This document shows positions 10,201-17,126 of a stretch of 64,000 nt of DNA, in pieces. Origin of the DNA: a virus; the IMG/VR virus record IMGVR_UViG_3300012954_004455, positions 1 through 64,000 of that record; one strand, 5' to 3'. Position 1 is the first letter of the stretch. Each line of letters starts with the position of its first letter. Under the pieces are notes generated by a model. The model was not told the DNA's origin. It ran no database searches and saw nothing but the letters and a program-made list of their open reading frames with translations. Made by a program: the position numbers and the translations under genes.

Positions 10201-10595
10201 CCAAACCAAAGGGCAAAGGCGTATACCACGAAAAAAATCCGAACCATCCCCCACAATTATCTCAAGAAGAACAAAAACTCCCACATTTAGGAGGGAGCCA
10301 AGTCGTGGCATTCGCAACCCTCCTGAACCTAACCCCTCCAGCAAGTTTCGCCGAACGATTCGACCTGCTCAGAAAGGTATCGGGCCCAGGCGCAACAATC
10401 ACCCGCAAACGAATCGACGGCAAATCGATCACATACAACTTCCGAGGACTTCCCCTCCCAACCCTAATGAACCAATACTACAGCTACAGAACCCAACACC
10501 AACCTTTCTTAGGGGCAGATACAACATTCATCCAACAGCTCCAAACCGAAGCAGCAAATAGAAACATTCCCATAAACTTCCAAGCAAAAAGATAA
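7242..10595 (+). CDS. eCIS-associated DUF4157 cargo protein C
   Basis: This 1117-residue protein is the third tandem paralogue. The N-terminus has DHFEQEADATADRI and the DUF4157 core has MEPRFGADFSPVRIHT and HELTH (residues 216-220). The middle is a string of amphipathic helices. The C-terminal module begins near residue 899 with HIIHDRLHGPADNRN, then LNRSF and NMEHDV. The core domain is nearly identical among the three copies, while the stretch just before the nuclease-like motif and the last 70 residues vary. It ends at a strong terminator and has no immunity gene. Known: the DUF4157 domain accompanies loading of cargo into eCIS particles. No eCIS sheath or tube genes lie in the window. Confidence 0.88.
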   Translation: MFTYTLSHNSRKPIPQSKAIANTFGLQPKLKIGAPNDHFEQEADATADRITSTPDTQIQTTPWPNISLTSRNIHTKSFLQRMLEPQAPEEKTTEETVDESIQTQSLVQRSASPQDNDDTPSIQPSAESSPSTTTTQFNQQLSASKGSGSPLSPETQAYMEPRFGADFSPVRIHTNQNAISMSNQINAKAFTHQNDIYFNQGQYNPTSSSGKHLLAHELTHTIQQGAAVQRKPQISTNAQPSIQRGLADMINDVARQVPGYTLFTVIIGHNPITGETVKRTASNFVGGFLGLVPGGTVLFDKLEEAGAVEDMITWLSNEIKQLGITWSYLKGLVGDIWDEVSITYSWETNFGIAKKHLADPYNRVVRFVKNIINKVKEIIFIGVLKLIGAPVETVLEIIKKGKGVLVKLFTSPISFIKNLFKGLKKGLDGFILRIRKHVLNGLTGWLFGAMASEGIQMPQQFNLKGVFSLILQILGVTYQQIRQKIVKKLGNKGEIIMSGLEGAFQFSQILLRDGPIALWETIKGSLTDLKQMAMEGIREYLVKTVVKEGILWILGIINPAGALVKIVKTLVNVILFFSERFHQILDFANSVFKAITQIADGDVKKAAKAIEDAIARSLPIMIGFLANLLGLGGLAKAVVKILKKIGKKIQAIILKVIAWVVKQGKKLFKGAKKMGRRGKRLFGKIVDWASMKQGFKTPDKKKHKIYIEKEKGGAKFIVASTPTNLLTILDEVVKPRSLSDYKAAKEQYDNLNTITADFESISKKYKLDKYFYTDTSGKIRTQRNSNKGLTEAQIEELDKAKKKISGITKKYYNSLLILSDIIKKYNLEDRGPVTVLSKLEFFQKNGLPSGVKAAPLTALAGNVIGAPADKAIAEVPGKEYLRIMKEIYGKSTKGYPRVHIIHDRLHGPADNRNLAYSSNFLNRSFVNMEHDVIRKVYKSGVIMRFEVTNITYDQKFKWFAREFQAEWEYLQVKEYDKTNPQLQPDNSKPKGKGVYHEKNPNHPPQLSQEEQKLPHLGGSQVVAFATLLNLTPPASFAERFDLLRKVSGPGATITRKRIDGKSITYNFRGLPLPTLMNQYYSYRTQHQPFLGADTTFIQQLQTEAANRNIPINFQAKR

Positions 10596-10597
10596 CA

Positions 10598-10629
10598 AAA
10601 GGGGTACTCCACTACTGGAATACCCCTTT
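10598..10629. terminator. Bidirectional terminator between cargo C and fumC
   Basis: AAAGGGGTA (10598-10606) pairs with TACCCCTTT (10621-10629), with inner TCC and GGA pairs. The A/T-rich ends give a T-run on either strand. It sits between two converging genes. Confidence 0.8.
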
Positions 10630-10661
10630 CCTATAAACCAAACACTAGTAAGACAAACTAC

Positions 10662-12053
10662 TTACCCCAAATCGCCCACCATCTTCTCAGGTATCACAAC
10701 CCGATCAAACTCCTCCTCCGTCAATAACCCCAACATCAAAGCAGCTTCTTTCAAAGTAATGTCTTTCTTATAAGCCGTCTTCGCAATCGCTGCAGCATTG
10801 TCATACCCAATATGCGTATTCAATGCCGTAACCAACATCAACGAATTATTCAACAAGGTCTTAATTCGCTTATGGTTCGGCTCAATACCTACCGCTAGAT
10901 TCTTATTAAACGAATCGCAAGCATCCCCCAGCAATCGTGCAGACATCAAATAGTTGTAAATCATTACAGGCTTAAACACATTCAGCTGAAAGTGCCCATG
11001 CGTCCCAGCAACTGTAATAGCTGTATCGTTCCCAATAATCTGTGCACATACCATAGTCACGGCTTCAGCCTGTGTAGGATTAACCTTCCCTGGCATAATA
11101 GACGACCCAGGCTCATTAGCTGGGATAATAATCTCCCCTATCCCACAACGAGGCCCCGATGCCAACAACCGAATATTATTTGCAATATTCATAAAACTTA
11201 CGGCCGCCCGTTTCAATGCGCCAGACGCCTCTACAATTGCATCATGCGCAGACAAGGCCTCAAACTTATTCGGTGCACTCACAAAAGGATGTCCACTCAA
11301 CTCCGCAATCTTAGCCGCAACCTTCTCAGCATACCCACGAGGCGTATTCAAACCTGTACCCACAGCCGTTCCCCCCAATGCCAACTCACTCAGCCGTACC
11401 AGCACTCCCCGAATAGCCGAAATACTGTTCGCCAACTGCGTAGCATAACCCGAAAACTCCTGTCCCAATGTCACAGGTGTAGCATCCATCAAATGCGTAC
11501 GCCCAATCTTCACAACCTTCGAAAAAGCTGCAGCCTTAGCCGCTAACGTATCATGAAGAGCCTGTAGCTTTGGCAATGTATGCTCTACAGTCGCTTTATA
11601 GGCGGCAATATGCATAGCCGTAGGGAAAGTATCATTCGATGACTGCGCCTTATTCACATCGTCATTCGGATGCACAGGCTTCTTCGAACCAATCTCCCCC
11701 CCTAACAACTCAATCGCACGATTCGCAACTACCTCATTCACATTCATATTCGACTGAGTACCTGAACCCGTCTGCCAAACAACCAACGGAAAATGCCCGT
11801 CCAATTTCCCCGCCAATACTTCGTCACACACCTGCGCAATTATCTCCGCCTTACTCCCATCCAATGCCCCCAATTCAGCATTCGTCAATGCTGCCGCCTT
11901 CTTCAAGATAGCGTATGCCCGAATAACCTCTATAGGCATCTTATGACCCCCTATTTTAAAGTTCTGCAAGGAGCGCTGTGTCTGAGCACCCCAGTATCGA
12001 TCCGCGGGGACTTGAATCTCCCCCATTGTATCTTTCTCTATTCTGTATTGCAT
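10662..12053 (-). CDS. fumC: Fumarate hydratase, class II
   Basis: This 463-residue protein interconverts fumarate and L-malate in the TCA cycle; it is a cytoplasmic, iron-free homotetramer. The fumarase/aspartase signature [10 protein letters not shown] lies near residues 317-326. Other family marks are YWGAQTQRS near the N-terminus, [10 protein letters not shown] and [13 protein letters not shown]. Length is normal for the family and the frame is intact. It is a housekeeping gene and marks the host side of the left boundary of element E1. Its own promoter must lie between 12054 and the terminator at 12156. Confidence 0.97.
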   Translation of the reverse strand: MQYRIEKDTMGEIQVPADRYWGAQTQRSLQNFKIGGHKMPIEVIRAYAILKKAAALTNAELGALDGSKAEIIAQVCDEVLAGKLDGHFPLVVWQTGSGTQSNMNVNEVVANRAIELLGGEIGSKKPVHPNDDVNKAQSSNDTFPTAMHIAAYKATVEHTLPKLQALHDTLAAKAAAFSKVVKIGRTHLMDATPVTLGQEFSGYATQLANSISAIRGVLVRLSELALGGTAVGTGLNTPRGYAEKVAAKIAELSGHPFVSAPNKFEALSAHDAIVEASGALKRAAVSFMNIANNIRLLASGPRCGIGEIIIPANEPGSSIMPGKVNPTQAEAVTMVCAQIIGNDTAITVAGTHGHFQLNVFKPVMIYNYLMSARLLGDACDSFNKNLAVGIEPNHKRIKTLLNNSLMLVTALNTHIGYDNAAAIAKTAYKKDITLKEAALMLGLLTEEEFDRVVIPEKMVGDLG

Positions 12054-12155
12054 AAAACAATGGATTTGTTAATTCGTCTCCACAAAAGTAAAGGCTTATC
12101 AGGCATACATCAAGAAAATACCAAGCTTTTCAATCAAATACCTCCATAAAAAAAT

Positions 12156-12184
12156 CGGATTAAATCCCAATAAGATTTAATCCG
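12156..12184 (-). terminator. Terminator acting on minus-strand transcripts
   Basis: Perfect 11-bp arms (12156-12166 and 12174-12184) with a CCAATAA loop, followed on the minus strand by a run of seven T. It lies 11 bases outside the left att site, so it should end transcripts leaving E1 leftwards, and before integration it ended a host transcript. Confidence 0.8.
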
Positions 12185-12195
12185 AAGCAATTTAC

Positions 12196-12214
12196 GTGGA
12201 ATATACTGTTCTTA
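12196..12214. other. attL of element E1
   Basis: GTGGAATATACTGTTC (12196-12211) recurs exactly at 52296-52311, 40,100 bp away and just beyond the integrase gene. The core reads GTGGAA, seven-base spacer TATACTG, then TTCTTA, so only the left arm of the inverted repeat is kept here. No other 16-mer repeat is seen at these positions. Confidence 0.8.
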
Positions 12215-12300
12215 AGCCCCAGACTCGTATATCATTGATAGGCAATTGCTTATAAGGCTTTTGTAAAAAATGGTGAAACTGGGGTGCAAGAACTGCTATT

Positions 12301-12717
12301 TTAGCCCAATTTTTCTAATACCTGGTTTAGTATCTGGAGGGAGTCTTTTTGGAGTGCCTCGCTGCCTTTTATGGCTTTTACTGTGGGGGTATCTCCCTGC
12401 AGGGCTGCATTGAGAGCCTTGATGAGGGCTTGCTTTTCTGTATGGAAGTCTAAGATTTGGGCTTTGAGTTTTAAGATATCTGCCTTTGCTTCTTTGCATT
12501 CTAAGTGCTTGAACTCTGGGAATAGCTCTGAGGGGGCTATTTCTCCTACATGCATCAAGGTTAGAATTTGAGCTGCTCTGAGGTTCGGGTTTGAGAGTAG
12601 ACTGGAAACATTGCTTTGTGTACGGTCTATTTTCTCAGCAATTTCTTTTTGGTTCATTGCTCGCTTTTTGAATAAAGCTTTGAAACGGTTCCCTAGATTT
12701 ATGTTCTGATAATCCAT
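12301..12717 (-). CDS. HTH repressor-like protein, distal copy (E1)
   Basis: This 138-residue protein has an N-terminal Cro/C1-type helix-turn-helix (residues 8-60; NQKEIAEKIDRTQSNVSSLL covers helices 2 and 3) and a C-terminal helical part that may form dimers. It is a paralogue of the next minus-strand gene: both start with a NLGNRFK or HLGSRIK motif and share FKHLECK or LKHLECK and an L-x-L-x-x-I-LD-x-TEK pattern. It lies at the left edge of E1 as expected for a lysogeny regulator. The + strand promoter and operator at 12753-12803 lies just upstream. Confidence 0.75.
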   Translation of the reverse strand: MDYQNINLGNRFKALFKKRAMNQKEIAEKIDRTQSNVSSLLSNPNLRAAQILTLMHVGEIAPSELFPEFKHLECKEAKADILKLKAQILDFHTEKQALIKALNAALQGDTPTVKAIKGSEALQKDSLQILNQVLEKLG

Positions 12718-12752
12718 AATTCAACCATTGTTGCTATTAATATAGATATATG

Positions 12753-12803
12753 TTTGTATTAAATGAGATTTTTACCCATATTTGTATAAGTTAATTAATA
12801 CAG
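12753..12803 (+). promoter_or_regulatory. Promoter overlapped by operator O-A (E1)
   Basis: TTTG (12753-12756), 20 bases, then CATATTTG (12777-12784), close to the Bacteroidota form. The operator spans 12781-12803: arms TGTAT and ATACA around a 10-base spacer, 22 of 23 bases identical to O-B. The operator starts on the TTTG of the -7 box, so binding should block transcription. The promoter points right, into the antisense strand of the gene at 12811-13233. Confidence 0.65.
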
Positions 12804-12810
12804 CGAAGGG

Positions 12811-13233
12811 CTACGCGCCCAATTTGGCTGTAACGTTCTTTAAAATGCGGATGGAATTTGGGCTCAGGAGGTCTGGTTCAGACATGAGTCTATTCACATG
12901 GTCTCTTTTACCAGAAAGGGCTGCCTCTAGGAGCTCTAGAATGGCTTCTTTCTCGGTGTAGGTGTCGAGGATGTTTGATTGTAGCTTGAGAATCTTTTGT
13001 TTCTCGGCTTTGCATTCGAGATGCTTTAAGAAGGGAAAGATATCTGAAGGCGCAATCTCTGCATAAACCATGACTTCTATTACGAAATCGCTCCTTAGAC
13101 GAGCTCGTTTTAGTTTTTGGTTTATGTTCTGGTGATTTGATTCAAGGGCGTCTGCTAACTCAGTTTGAGAAACCCTTTTCTCTTTGAGAAGTTCCTTGAT
13201 TCTGGAACCTAAGTGAAAGTCTTCATAAGCCAT
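12811..13233 (-). CDS. HTH repressor-like protein, proximal copy (E1)
   Basis: The 140-residue form starts at MAYEDFHLGSRIKELL (13233); the longer frame to 13323 is rejected because its extra 30 residues run through the promoter and operator and are absent from the paralogue. An N-terminal helix-turn-helix (SQTELADALESNHQNINQKL, residues 20-40) precedes a helical C-terminal half with LKHLECK. It is divergent from the small HTH gene at 13371, the layout of a phage genetic switch. Which of the two paralogues binds the shared operators cannot be told. Confidence 0.75.
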   Translation of the reverse strand: MAYEDFHLGSRIKELLKEKRVSQTELADALESNHQNINQKLKRARLRSDFVIEVMVYAEIAPSDIFPFLKHLECKAEKQKILKLQSNILDTYTEKEAILELLEAALSGKRDHVNRLMSEPDLLSPNSIRILKNVTAKLGA

Positions 13234-13257
13234 GATTGATTTTTTAGTTTTAAAAAA

Positions 13258-13319
13258 GCAACTAAAAAGTTGCAAATAAAGAAAACATTGCTCACATTTG
13301 TATAAGCTAATTAATACAG
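13258..13319 (+). promoter_or_regulatory. Promoter overlapped by operator O-B (E1)
   Basis: TTG (13270-13272), 20 bases, CACATTTG (13293-13300). Operator O-B covers 13297-13319 with TGTAT and ATACA arms 10 bases apart and begins on the TTTG of the -7 box. A separate small inverted repeat GCAAC/GTTGC sits at 13258-13273, over the -33 region. It drives the small HTH gene at 13371 and, further on, the stem-unit array. Confidence 0.65.
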
Positions 13320-13370
13320 GCAAATATAAAGAATGATATATGCTTGTAGTAATTGAACGAAAGAAAATTG

Positions 13371-13595
13371 ATGATGGGAACAGCTATTAAGGTAAAAAGA
13401 GGAGACGTAAGTAGGGTAGTAGGGATTACTGGATTGCCTTTCCCTACGGTTTACTCTGCTTTAAACGGCCTCCGAAAAGGAGAGTTAAGTAAAGTGGTAA
13501 TCAGAGTGTACGGAGCTTTATTGGATTCTGATGAACAGATTGCCTTGCAGTATAAGGCAGGTAAGTTTGATGGAGATAATGGAGACAATAGTTAG
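13371..13595 (+). CDS. Small Cro-like HTH protein (E1)
   Basis: This 74-residue protein starts at MMGTAIKVKRGD; a TTG-initiated extension to 13353 is possible but less likely. Residues 13-40 (VSRVVGITGLPFPTVYSALN) fit a helix-turn-helix with a basic flank. The gene at 54041 in E2 holds the same position and a similar core (SRITGLCLSTVKSAIKG). Divergent from the repressor-like gene and driven from an operator-controlled promoter, it is probably the Cro-type or early regulator of E1. Confidence 0.65.
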   Translation: MMGTAIKVKRGDVSRVVGITGLPFPTVYSALNGLRKGELSKVVIRVYGALLDSDEQIALQYKAGKFDGDNGDNS

Positions 13596-13656
13596 GTTTA
13601 ATTGTTTGTTTGGAGAAAGGGGTAAATAGTTCCTAAAACAGGCTTAACAACCATCG

Positions 13657-13742
13657 GGGCGCGCGTGAGTGAAACACTATTCCTTGATAAGGAAGGATTG
13701 AAGCAATAGGTGGTTACTTTGCACTTAGCGCGCCCAATTTTT
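13657..13742 (+). ncRNA. Stem-plus-T-run unit 1 (E1 array)
   Basis: GGGCGCGC (13657-13664) pairs with GCGCGCCC (13728-13735), closing a 63-base interior that itself holds the hairpin TTCCTT/AAGGAA (13680-13694). The closing stem is followed by AATTTTTT. The size and shape fit a small RNA ending in its own terminator. No ORF with a plausible start is present. Confidence 0.5.
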
Positions 13743-13787
13743 TAAGGAGATAATGAATGATAGATAATAGATTACACCTTATGTAAA

Positions 13788-13853
13788 GGGCGCGCTAGAT
13801 AGCGATATTAAATACTTAGGCAAGGACTCAGCTCATAACGCGCCCATTTTTTT
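13788..13853 (+). ncRNA. Stem-plus-T-run unit 2 (E1 array)
   Basis: GGGCGCG (13788-13794) pairs with CGCGCCC (13839-13845), then ATTTTTTT. The interior is 44 bases. The 3' side (CGCGCCCATTTTTTTAG) is shared almost exactly with unit 4. Confidence 0.5.
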
Positions 13854-13879
13854 AGAAACAACACCAAATCTATCTCAAG

Positions 13880-13944
13880 GGAGTGGGGATACAGTCGGGA
13901 TAGAGGGAGAATATAAATATGACAGTGCCACTCCTGATTTTTTT
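13880..13944 (+). ncRNA. Stem-plus-T-run unit 3 (E1 array)
   Basis: GGAGTGG (13880-13886) pairs with CCACTCC (13928-13934), then TGATTTTTTT. It has the same layout as its neighbours but an unrelated stem sequence, which argues that the fold rather than the sequence is kept. Confidence 0.45.
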
Positions 13945-13967
13945 AGGTTTCAATAGTTGATCGAAAA

Positions 13968-14054
13968 GGCGCGGTATTCTAGTTGGATTCATGCTCAAAA
14001 GGCCAATATTAATTCTTTCTAATTCTTTCTTTTCGATGCCGCGCCCATTTTTTT
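13968..14054 (+). ncRNA. Stem-plus-T-run unit 4 with alternative pairing (E1 array)
   Basis: GGCGCGG (13968-13974) pairs with CCGCGCC (14039-14045), followed by CATTTTTTT. Just outside and inside, TCGAAAAG (13961-13968) can pair with CTTTTCGA (14029-14036). The two stems cross, so they form a pseudoknot or exclude each other. The interior also has a direct repeat of AATTCTTTCT (14011-14030). Confidence 0.5.
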
Positions 14055-14121
14055 AGATGCAATAGAAGATTCGGATAAATAAGTGAAAGGAGGTTTTATA
14101 TCACTGATATGTAAAAATATC

Positions 14122-14202
14122 TTGATGGGATAGCTGTATCTAGGATATACGGCAGTCTCTCGCATGCCAGGCCTGGCGCGAAAAAGAAGGCATCAATTTT
14201 TT
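14122..14202 (+). ncRNA. Stem-plus-T-run unit 5 (E1 array)
   Basis: TTGATG (14122-14127) pairs with CATCAA (14191-14196), followed by six T. The interior holds a GCCAGGCCTGGC palindrome (14166-14177) flanked by CGC and GCG. The closing stem is weaker than in units 1, 2 and 4. Confidence 0.4.
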
Positions 14203-14226
14203 CAATAACAACAGTGGGGTCGGGGG

Positions 14227-14268
14227 GAGAGTAGAAGAAGGGAAAAATACGCCTCTCGACCTTTTTTT
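14227..14268 (+). ncRNA. Stem-plus-T-run unit 6 (E1 array)
   Basis: GAGAG (14227-14231) pairs with CTCTC (14253-14257), then GACC and seven T. It is the last and weakest unit, 15 bases before the first early gene, and may serve only as a leader terminator. Confidence 0.35.
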
Positions 14269-14283
14269 AATGTGTATATAGTG

Positions 14284-14493
14284 ATGTTAAAATTAAGAGT
14301 TATAAAATTGATAGTTGGGCAATCTCCTATGATACTGGAACTGGATGTGAATCTGGATGATGAACGGTTCGAGTCGGTTGATTTTGAGAAGGCTTGGAAG
14401 GTTGCTAAGGATAAGCAGGCTGTAACGTTTGCGGATGAGAAGAAGGGAGATGTACTGCTGGTGACGGTAGCGAAGAAGGGGGGGCTGGGATGA
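14284..14493 (+). CDS. Small orphan early protein
   Basis: This 69-residue protein starts at ATG 14284 (MLKLRVIKLIVGQSP); an in-frame GTG at 14272 is the alternative. It has a beta-rich N-terminus and an acidic middle, no membrane segment and no recognised family. Its stop overlaps the ATG of the next gene by four bases, so it heads the early operon of E1, just after the stem-unit array. Confidence 0.6.
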   Translation: MLKLRVIKLIVGQSPMILELDVNLDDERFESVDFEKAWKVAKDKQAVTFADEKKGDVLLVTVAKKGGLG

Positions 14494-15122
14494 TAATTAG
14501 AGAGGATCTGAGACCGTTTTTCCAGACTTACTTCTGGAAACCGACTGATTTGAAGGATGTTGAGGGGATGACTGAGTATTGGGTGGTGAAGTTTCCTTCT
14601 ATTATTAATAAGTTACTAGAAAAGAAGGAGGTGCTGGGGCATGCACATAAAGGGCTAGGGACGGATACGATTTGGTATAGTGATCCTGAACAGGATTATA
14701 CTGAGCTAATAGAGGAGATGAAGAATGAAATAGATGCTTGTACTCGTAGCCTATTTATGGTTGAACTGGGTGTAGGAGGGAAGGCTCATGATAAGAAGGG
14801 GGAGCTTGGGAGTACGGTGATGTACTTGGGCGAATACGCCCATTGGGAGGAGATTTATTATAAAATAGGCTGGAAAGAAGCCCACATGGAAGCGGCTCAA
14901 GGGATTAGAGGGCAAGGGCGAGGGACTTTCCATGAAAATACGATCATGAAAGTGGATACTTTCGGGAGATTCACGCTTTATTCTGATTATACGCTGCAAT
15001 GTGTATGCGAAGAGAAAGATATAGAGACGGTGAAAGAGTTCCTGAAGCTGGGAGCAGAGGAACACCTGAAGGCACTGAAAGGACTAATCATGCTGACCAT
15101 CAAAAGATTGAATAACGAATGA
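14490..15122 (+). CDS. Early orphan protein, shared with E2 (61803)
   Basis: This 210-residue soluble protein is of unknown function. Its last 60 residues (MKVDTFGR, then CVCEEKDIETVKEFL) resemble the end of the E2 protein at 61803-62555 (FKVDRYGR, LICKESDIKEV). The C-terminal part is predicted helical. It overlaps both neighbours by four bases and is translated as part of the early operon. Presence in both phages suggests a conserved early role. Confidence 0.7.
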   Translation: MIIREDLRPFFQTYFWKPTDLKDVEGMTEYWVVKFPSIINKLLEKKEVLGHAHKGLGTDTIWYSDPEQDYTELIEEMKNEIDACTRSLFMVELGVGGKAHDKKGELGSTVMYLGEYAHWEEIYYKIGWKEAHMEAAQGIRGQGRGTFHENTIMKVDTFGRFTLYSDYTLQCVCEEKDIETVKEFLKLGAEEHLKALKGLIMLTIKRLNNE

Positions 15123-16423
15123 TTACGAACAAGAAGATAGAACTCAGCACGTGTTCTAAGGACTTCATAAAGAAGAACTTTAAGAATGTGTTCAATGAAT
15201 TAAAAGAGCTATACAGAAAGGATCGGGCGGGGTTTCCTATAGAGGATTTTGTGCTTTATAAATCCGTCAAGGGGAAACAGACTGTGTACAAAACTACCAA
15301 AGAGATGGTTGCGGATATGGAACATTATAGCTTGAAGCTGAAAAGAGCTAGATCGGAGCGTTCTAAACTGAACTGGAAAACAAAGATATATTTGGCTGAA
15401 CTCGCGCTTGCATTGCCTATGAAAACACAGGAGGATCGGATGTACTTTGGGGTAGATGAGCCATTGGTGGCGAGCTGCCTTAAAGCTCTGGGAGAAAACT
15501 TGGTGTATGTGAATCATCTGGGGTGGGTGTGGACGAGAGACTTCAAAATGGGGGTTAAAGGGAAGAATGGGGAGTATGAGGTTTTGCCTGGGCTGGATGT
15601 ATCTCCAGAGTCAAAGGAGGGGTTTTGGGAGTATGAGGGGGTTCTGCCGTCATTGCGGCAGATGATGAAGGATAGAAGTAAGGTATTAAAGAAGATTTTG
15701 GGGTGGGAAGAAAAGGGGGAATTCAAGCATATAACAGTGACACTTGGGCTATATGAGCGGTTTGGGGATGATTGGATTCTGAATGAAGATGCCTACCCTA
15801 TATCTTATGATGAGCTTAATAAGCATGGGGTTTATTCTTACCGTACCTTGTCTGTGGAAGGGATAGGGAAACCCTATGAGACGTTTGAGACGGTTCAAGG
15901 GAGATATGAGGTGGAATGTATAGAGGGGGAAGAGGAGGAGGCATTGAAGGCTTTGAAGGAGTACTGGGAGAGATTTAGGGATGATAGCCCAATTGAGGCG
16001 GCTTTTAAATCGGGGAAACCAGTGATTATGCATACCTATACAGAAACCACGCCCCTCGATGGGGAAGATGAAGACCTGAGCGACAAATGTGAGTGGGAGT
16101 TTAGGTATAAGAGCTGGCAGGAGATTGAAAACACCTTCGCTTTGGTTATGCTGGAGCATGATCCAGAACCAAAACGGTATGAATTTGAGGCAATGTTCTA
16201 TATAAAGATGAGATATAAGAATGATGTTGTTTGTATCTCATTATCTGATGAGATGATGGGCAAAGATACAATTGACTTTTGGTATGAGACTGCCCATTGG
16301 GCGCACCCTATGGGGAGAAAAGAAGGGGAGAGCCAGATTGACTTTTTGAAGAGACTGGATCGGTACATAGGGGCGAGTGTAAGGGAGTTTGAAAAGGAGG
16401 AGGGGACAGATGAAGGAGACTAA
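15119..16423 (+). CDS. Early orphan protein, 434 residues
   Basis: This is the largest of the small early genes. It is soluble, with a charged N-terminal helical third (residues 1-110) and a mixed alpha/beta rest rich in Trp and Tyr. No catalytic motif or known family is recognised. It overlaps the gene before it by four bases and the next gene lies within its 3' end, so expression is coupled. Confidence 0.7.
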   Translation: MITNKKIELSTCSKDFIKKNFKNVFNELKELYRKDRAGFPIEDFVLYKSVKGKQTVYKTTKEMVADMEHYSLKLKRARSERSKLNWKTKIYLAELALALPMKTQEDRMYFGVDEPLVASCLKALGENLVYVNHLGWVWTRDFKMGVKGKNGEYEVLPGLDVSPESKEGFWEYEGVLPSLRQMMKDRSKVLKKILGWEEKGEFKHITVTLGLYERFGDDWILNEDAYPISYDELNKHGVYSYRTLSVEGIGKPYETFETVQGRYEVECIEGEEEEALKALKEYWERFRDDSPIEAAFKSGKPVIMHTYTETTPLDGEDEDLSDKCEWEFRYKSWQEIENTFALVMLEHDPEPKRYEFEAMFYIKMRYKNDVVCISLSDEMMGKDTIDFWYETAHWAHPMGRKEGESQIDFLKRLDRYIGASVREFEKEEGTDEGD

Positions 16424-16805
16424 GCATGTGATTGAGATTGAGGTCAGAGTGTGTGGATCAACTCTTTATGTATTGACTCGGGATTTAAAAGCCCACAGAC
16501 TTTCAAAAGATGGGCTGTATCTGCTACCTGTGCCGAGTGCTATTTTTGATATTAACGGCTGTCATGGACTAAGCCCTCTCCAAAGGATGCCATTCCTGGC
16601 AAAGGAGATAGGCCAAATCAAGAGAAAAAGTTTCTTCTTAAAGGTCAATGTTACATGGACATGGAAATGTCTTGTATTTAAGGAGAACTTGGAGGAAATG
16701 AAATTGAGGATACTGGAGGAGGCGGAAATCCTATTGGAGGGGAAGCTATGGGAAATCAAACATGTTCTACAACAAATAGATGAAAAGCTATGCAAAAAAG
16801 AGTAG
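16410..16805 (+). CDS. Early orphan protein, 131 residues
   Basis: The start at 16410 (MKETKHVIEIEVRVCG) is supported by an AAGGAGGAGG ribosome-binding site ending 8 bases upstream; a TTG at 16389 is rejected. It has a beta-rich first half, then a C-terminal amphipathic helix rich in Glu, Leu and Lys (from residue 92) likely to be a coiled coil. It overlaps its neighbours by 14 and 16 bases. No family recognised. Confidence 0.65.
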   Translation: MKETKHVIEIEVRVCGSTLYVLTRDLKAHRLSKDGLYLLPVPSAIFDINGCHGLSPLQRMPFLAKEIGQIKRKSFFLKVNVTWTWKCLVFKENLEEMKLRILEEAEILLEGKLWEIKHVLQQIDEKLCKKE

Positions 16806-17083
16806 TAGCATACGATAATAAAACGAAGGCGATGCAAGTGGCCGAGAAGATGCGAAGTGATATAATGGGGGCTGAAGGGAAATGGGAATATGGGGTAAAA
16901 AACACTGAAAACGGATATTGGGCTCCTATGCTGAAGGTACTGACGCAAGGATTAACAGTGAGAATTTTTAAGGTAGAGAATGGCCTTACCTATATGGCTG
17001 CCTACCAACTCTCAGGGACGAAGGGGAAATGGGCGACAGGGAGCAGCCCAGCAAATGCTCTTTACAGACTTTTAAATAATTAG
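16790..17083 (+). CDS. Small early protein of the 100-residue type
   Basis: This 97-residue protein has an N-terminal helix (NKTKAMQVAEKMRSDI), then YGVKNTENGYWAPM and several beta strands, ending in a helix. The layout and an N-terminal AxxVAExM pattern are shared with the 98-residue protein at 20779, so the two are probably distant paralogues. Function unknown. A 43-base gap follows. Confidence 0.6.
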   Translation: MQKRVVAYDNKTKAMQVAEKMRSDIMGAEGKWEYGVKNTENGYWAPMLKVLTQGLTVRIFKVENGLTYMAAYQLSGTKGKWATGSSPANALYRLLNN

Positions 17084-17126
17084 AGTTAAGAAAGGCTGTT
17101 GAAAAAATACGAAAGCTACATAAACG

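Noticed and set aside
12740-12765. A further operator half-site (GATATATG then TTGTA) near both E1 switch promoters
   Set aside because: A similar string occurs near 13334, but spacing and orientation differ and the arms are incomplete.
13234-13323. N-terminal extension of the proximal E1 repressor
   Set aside because: It covers the promoter and operator and is absent in the paralogue.
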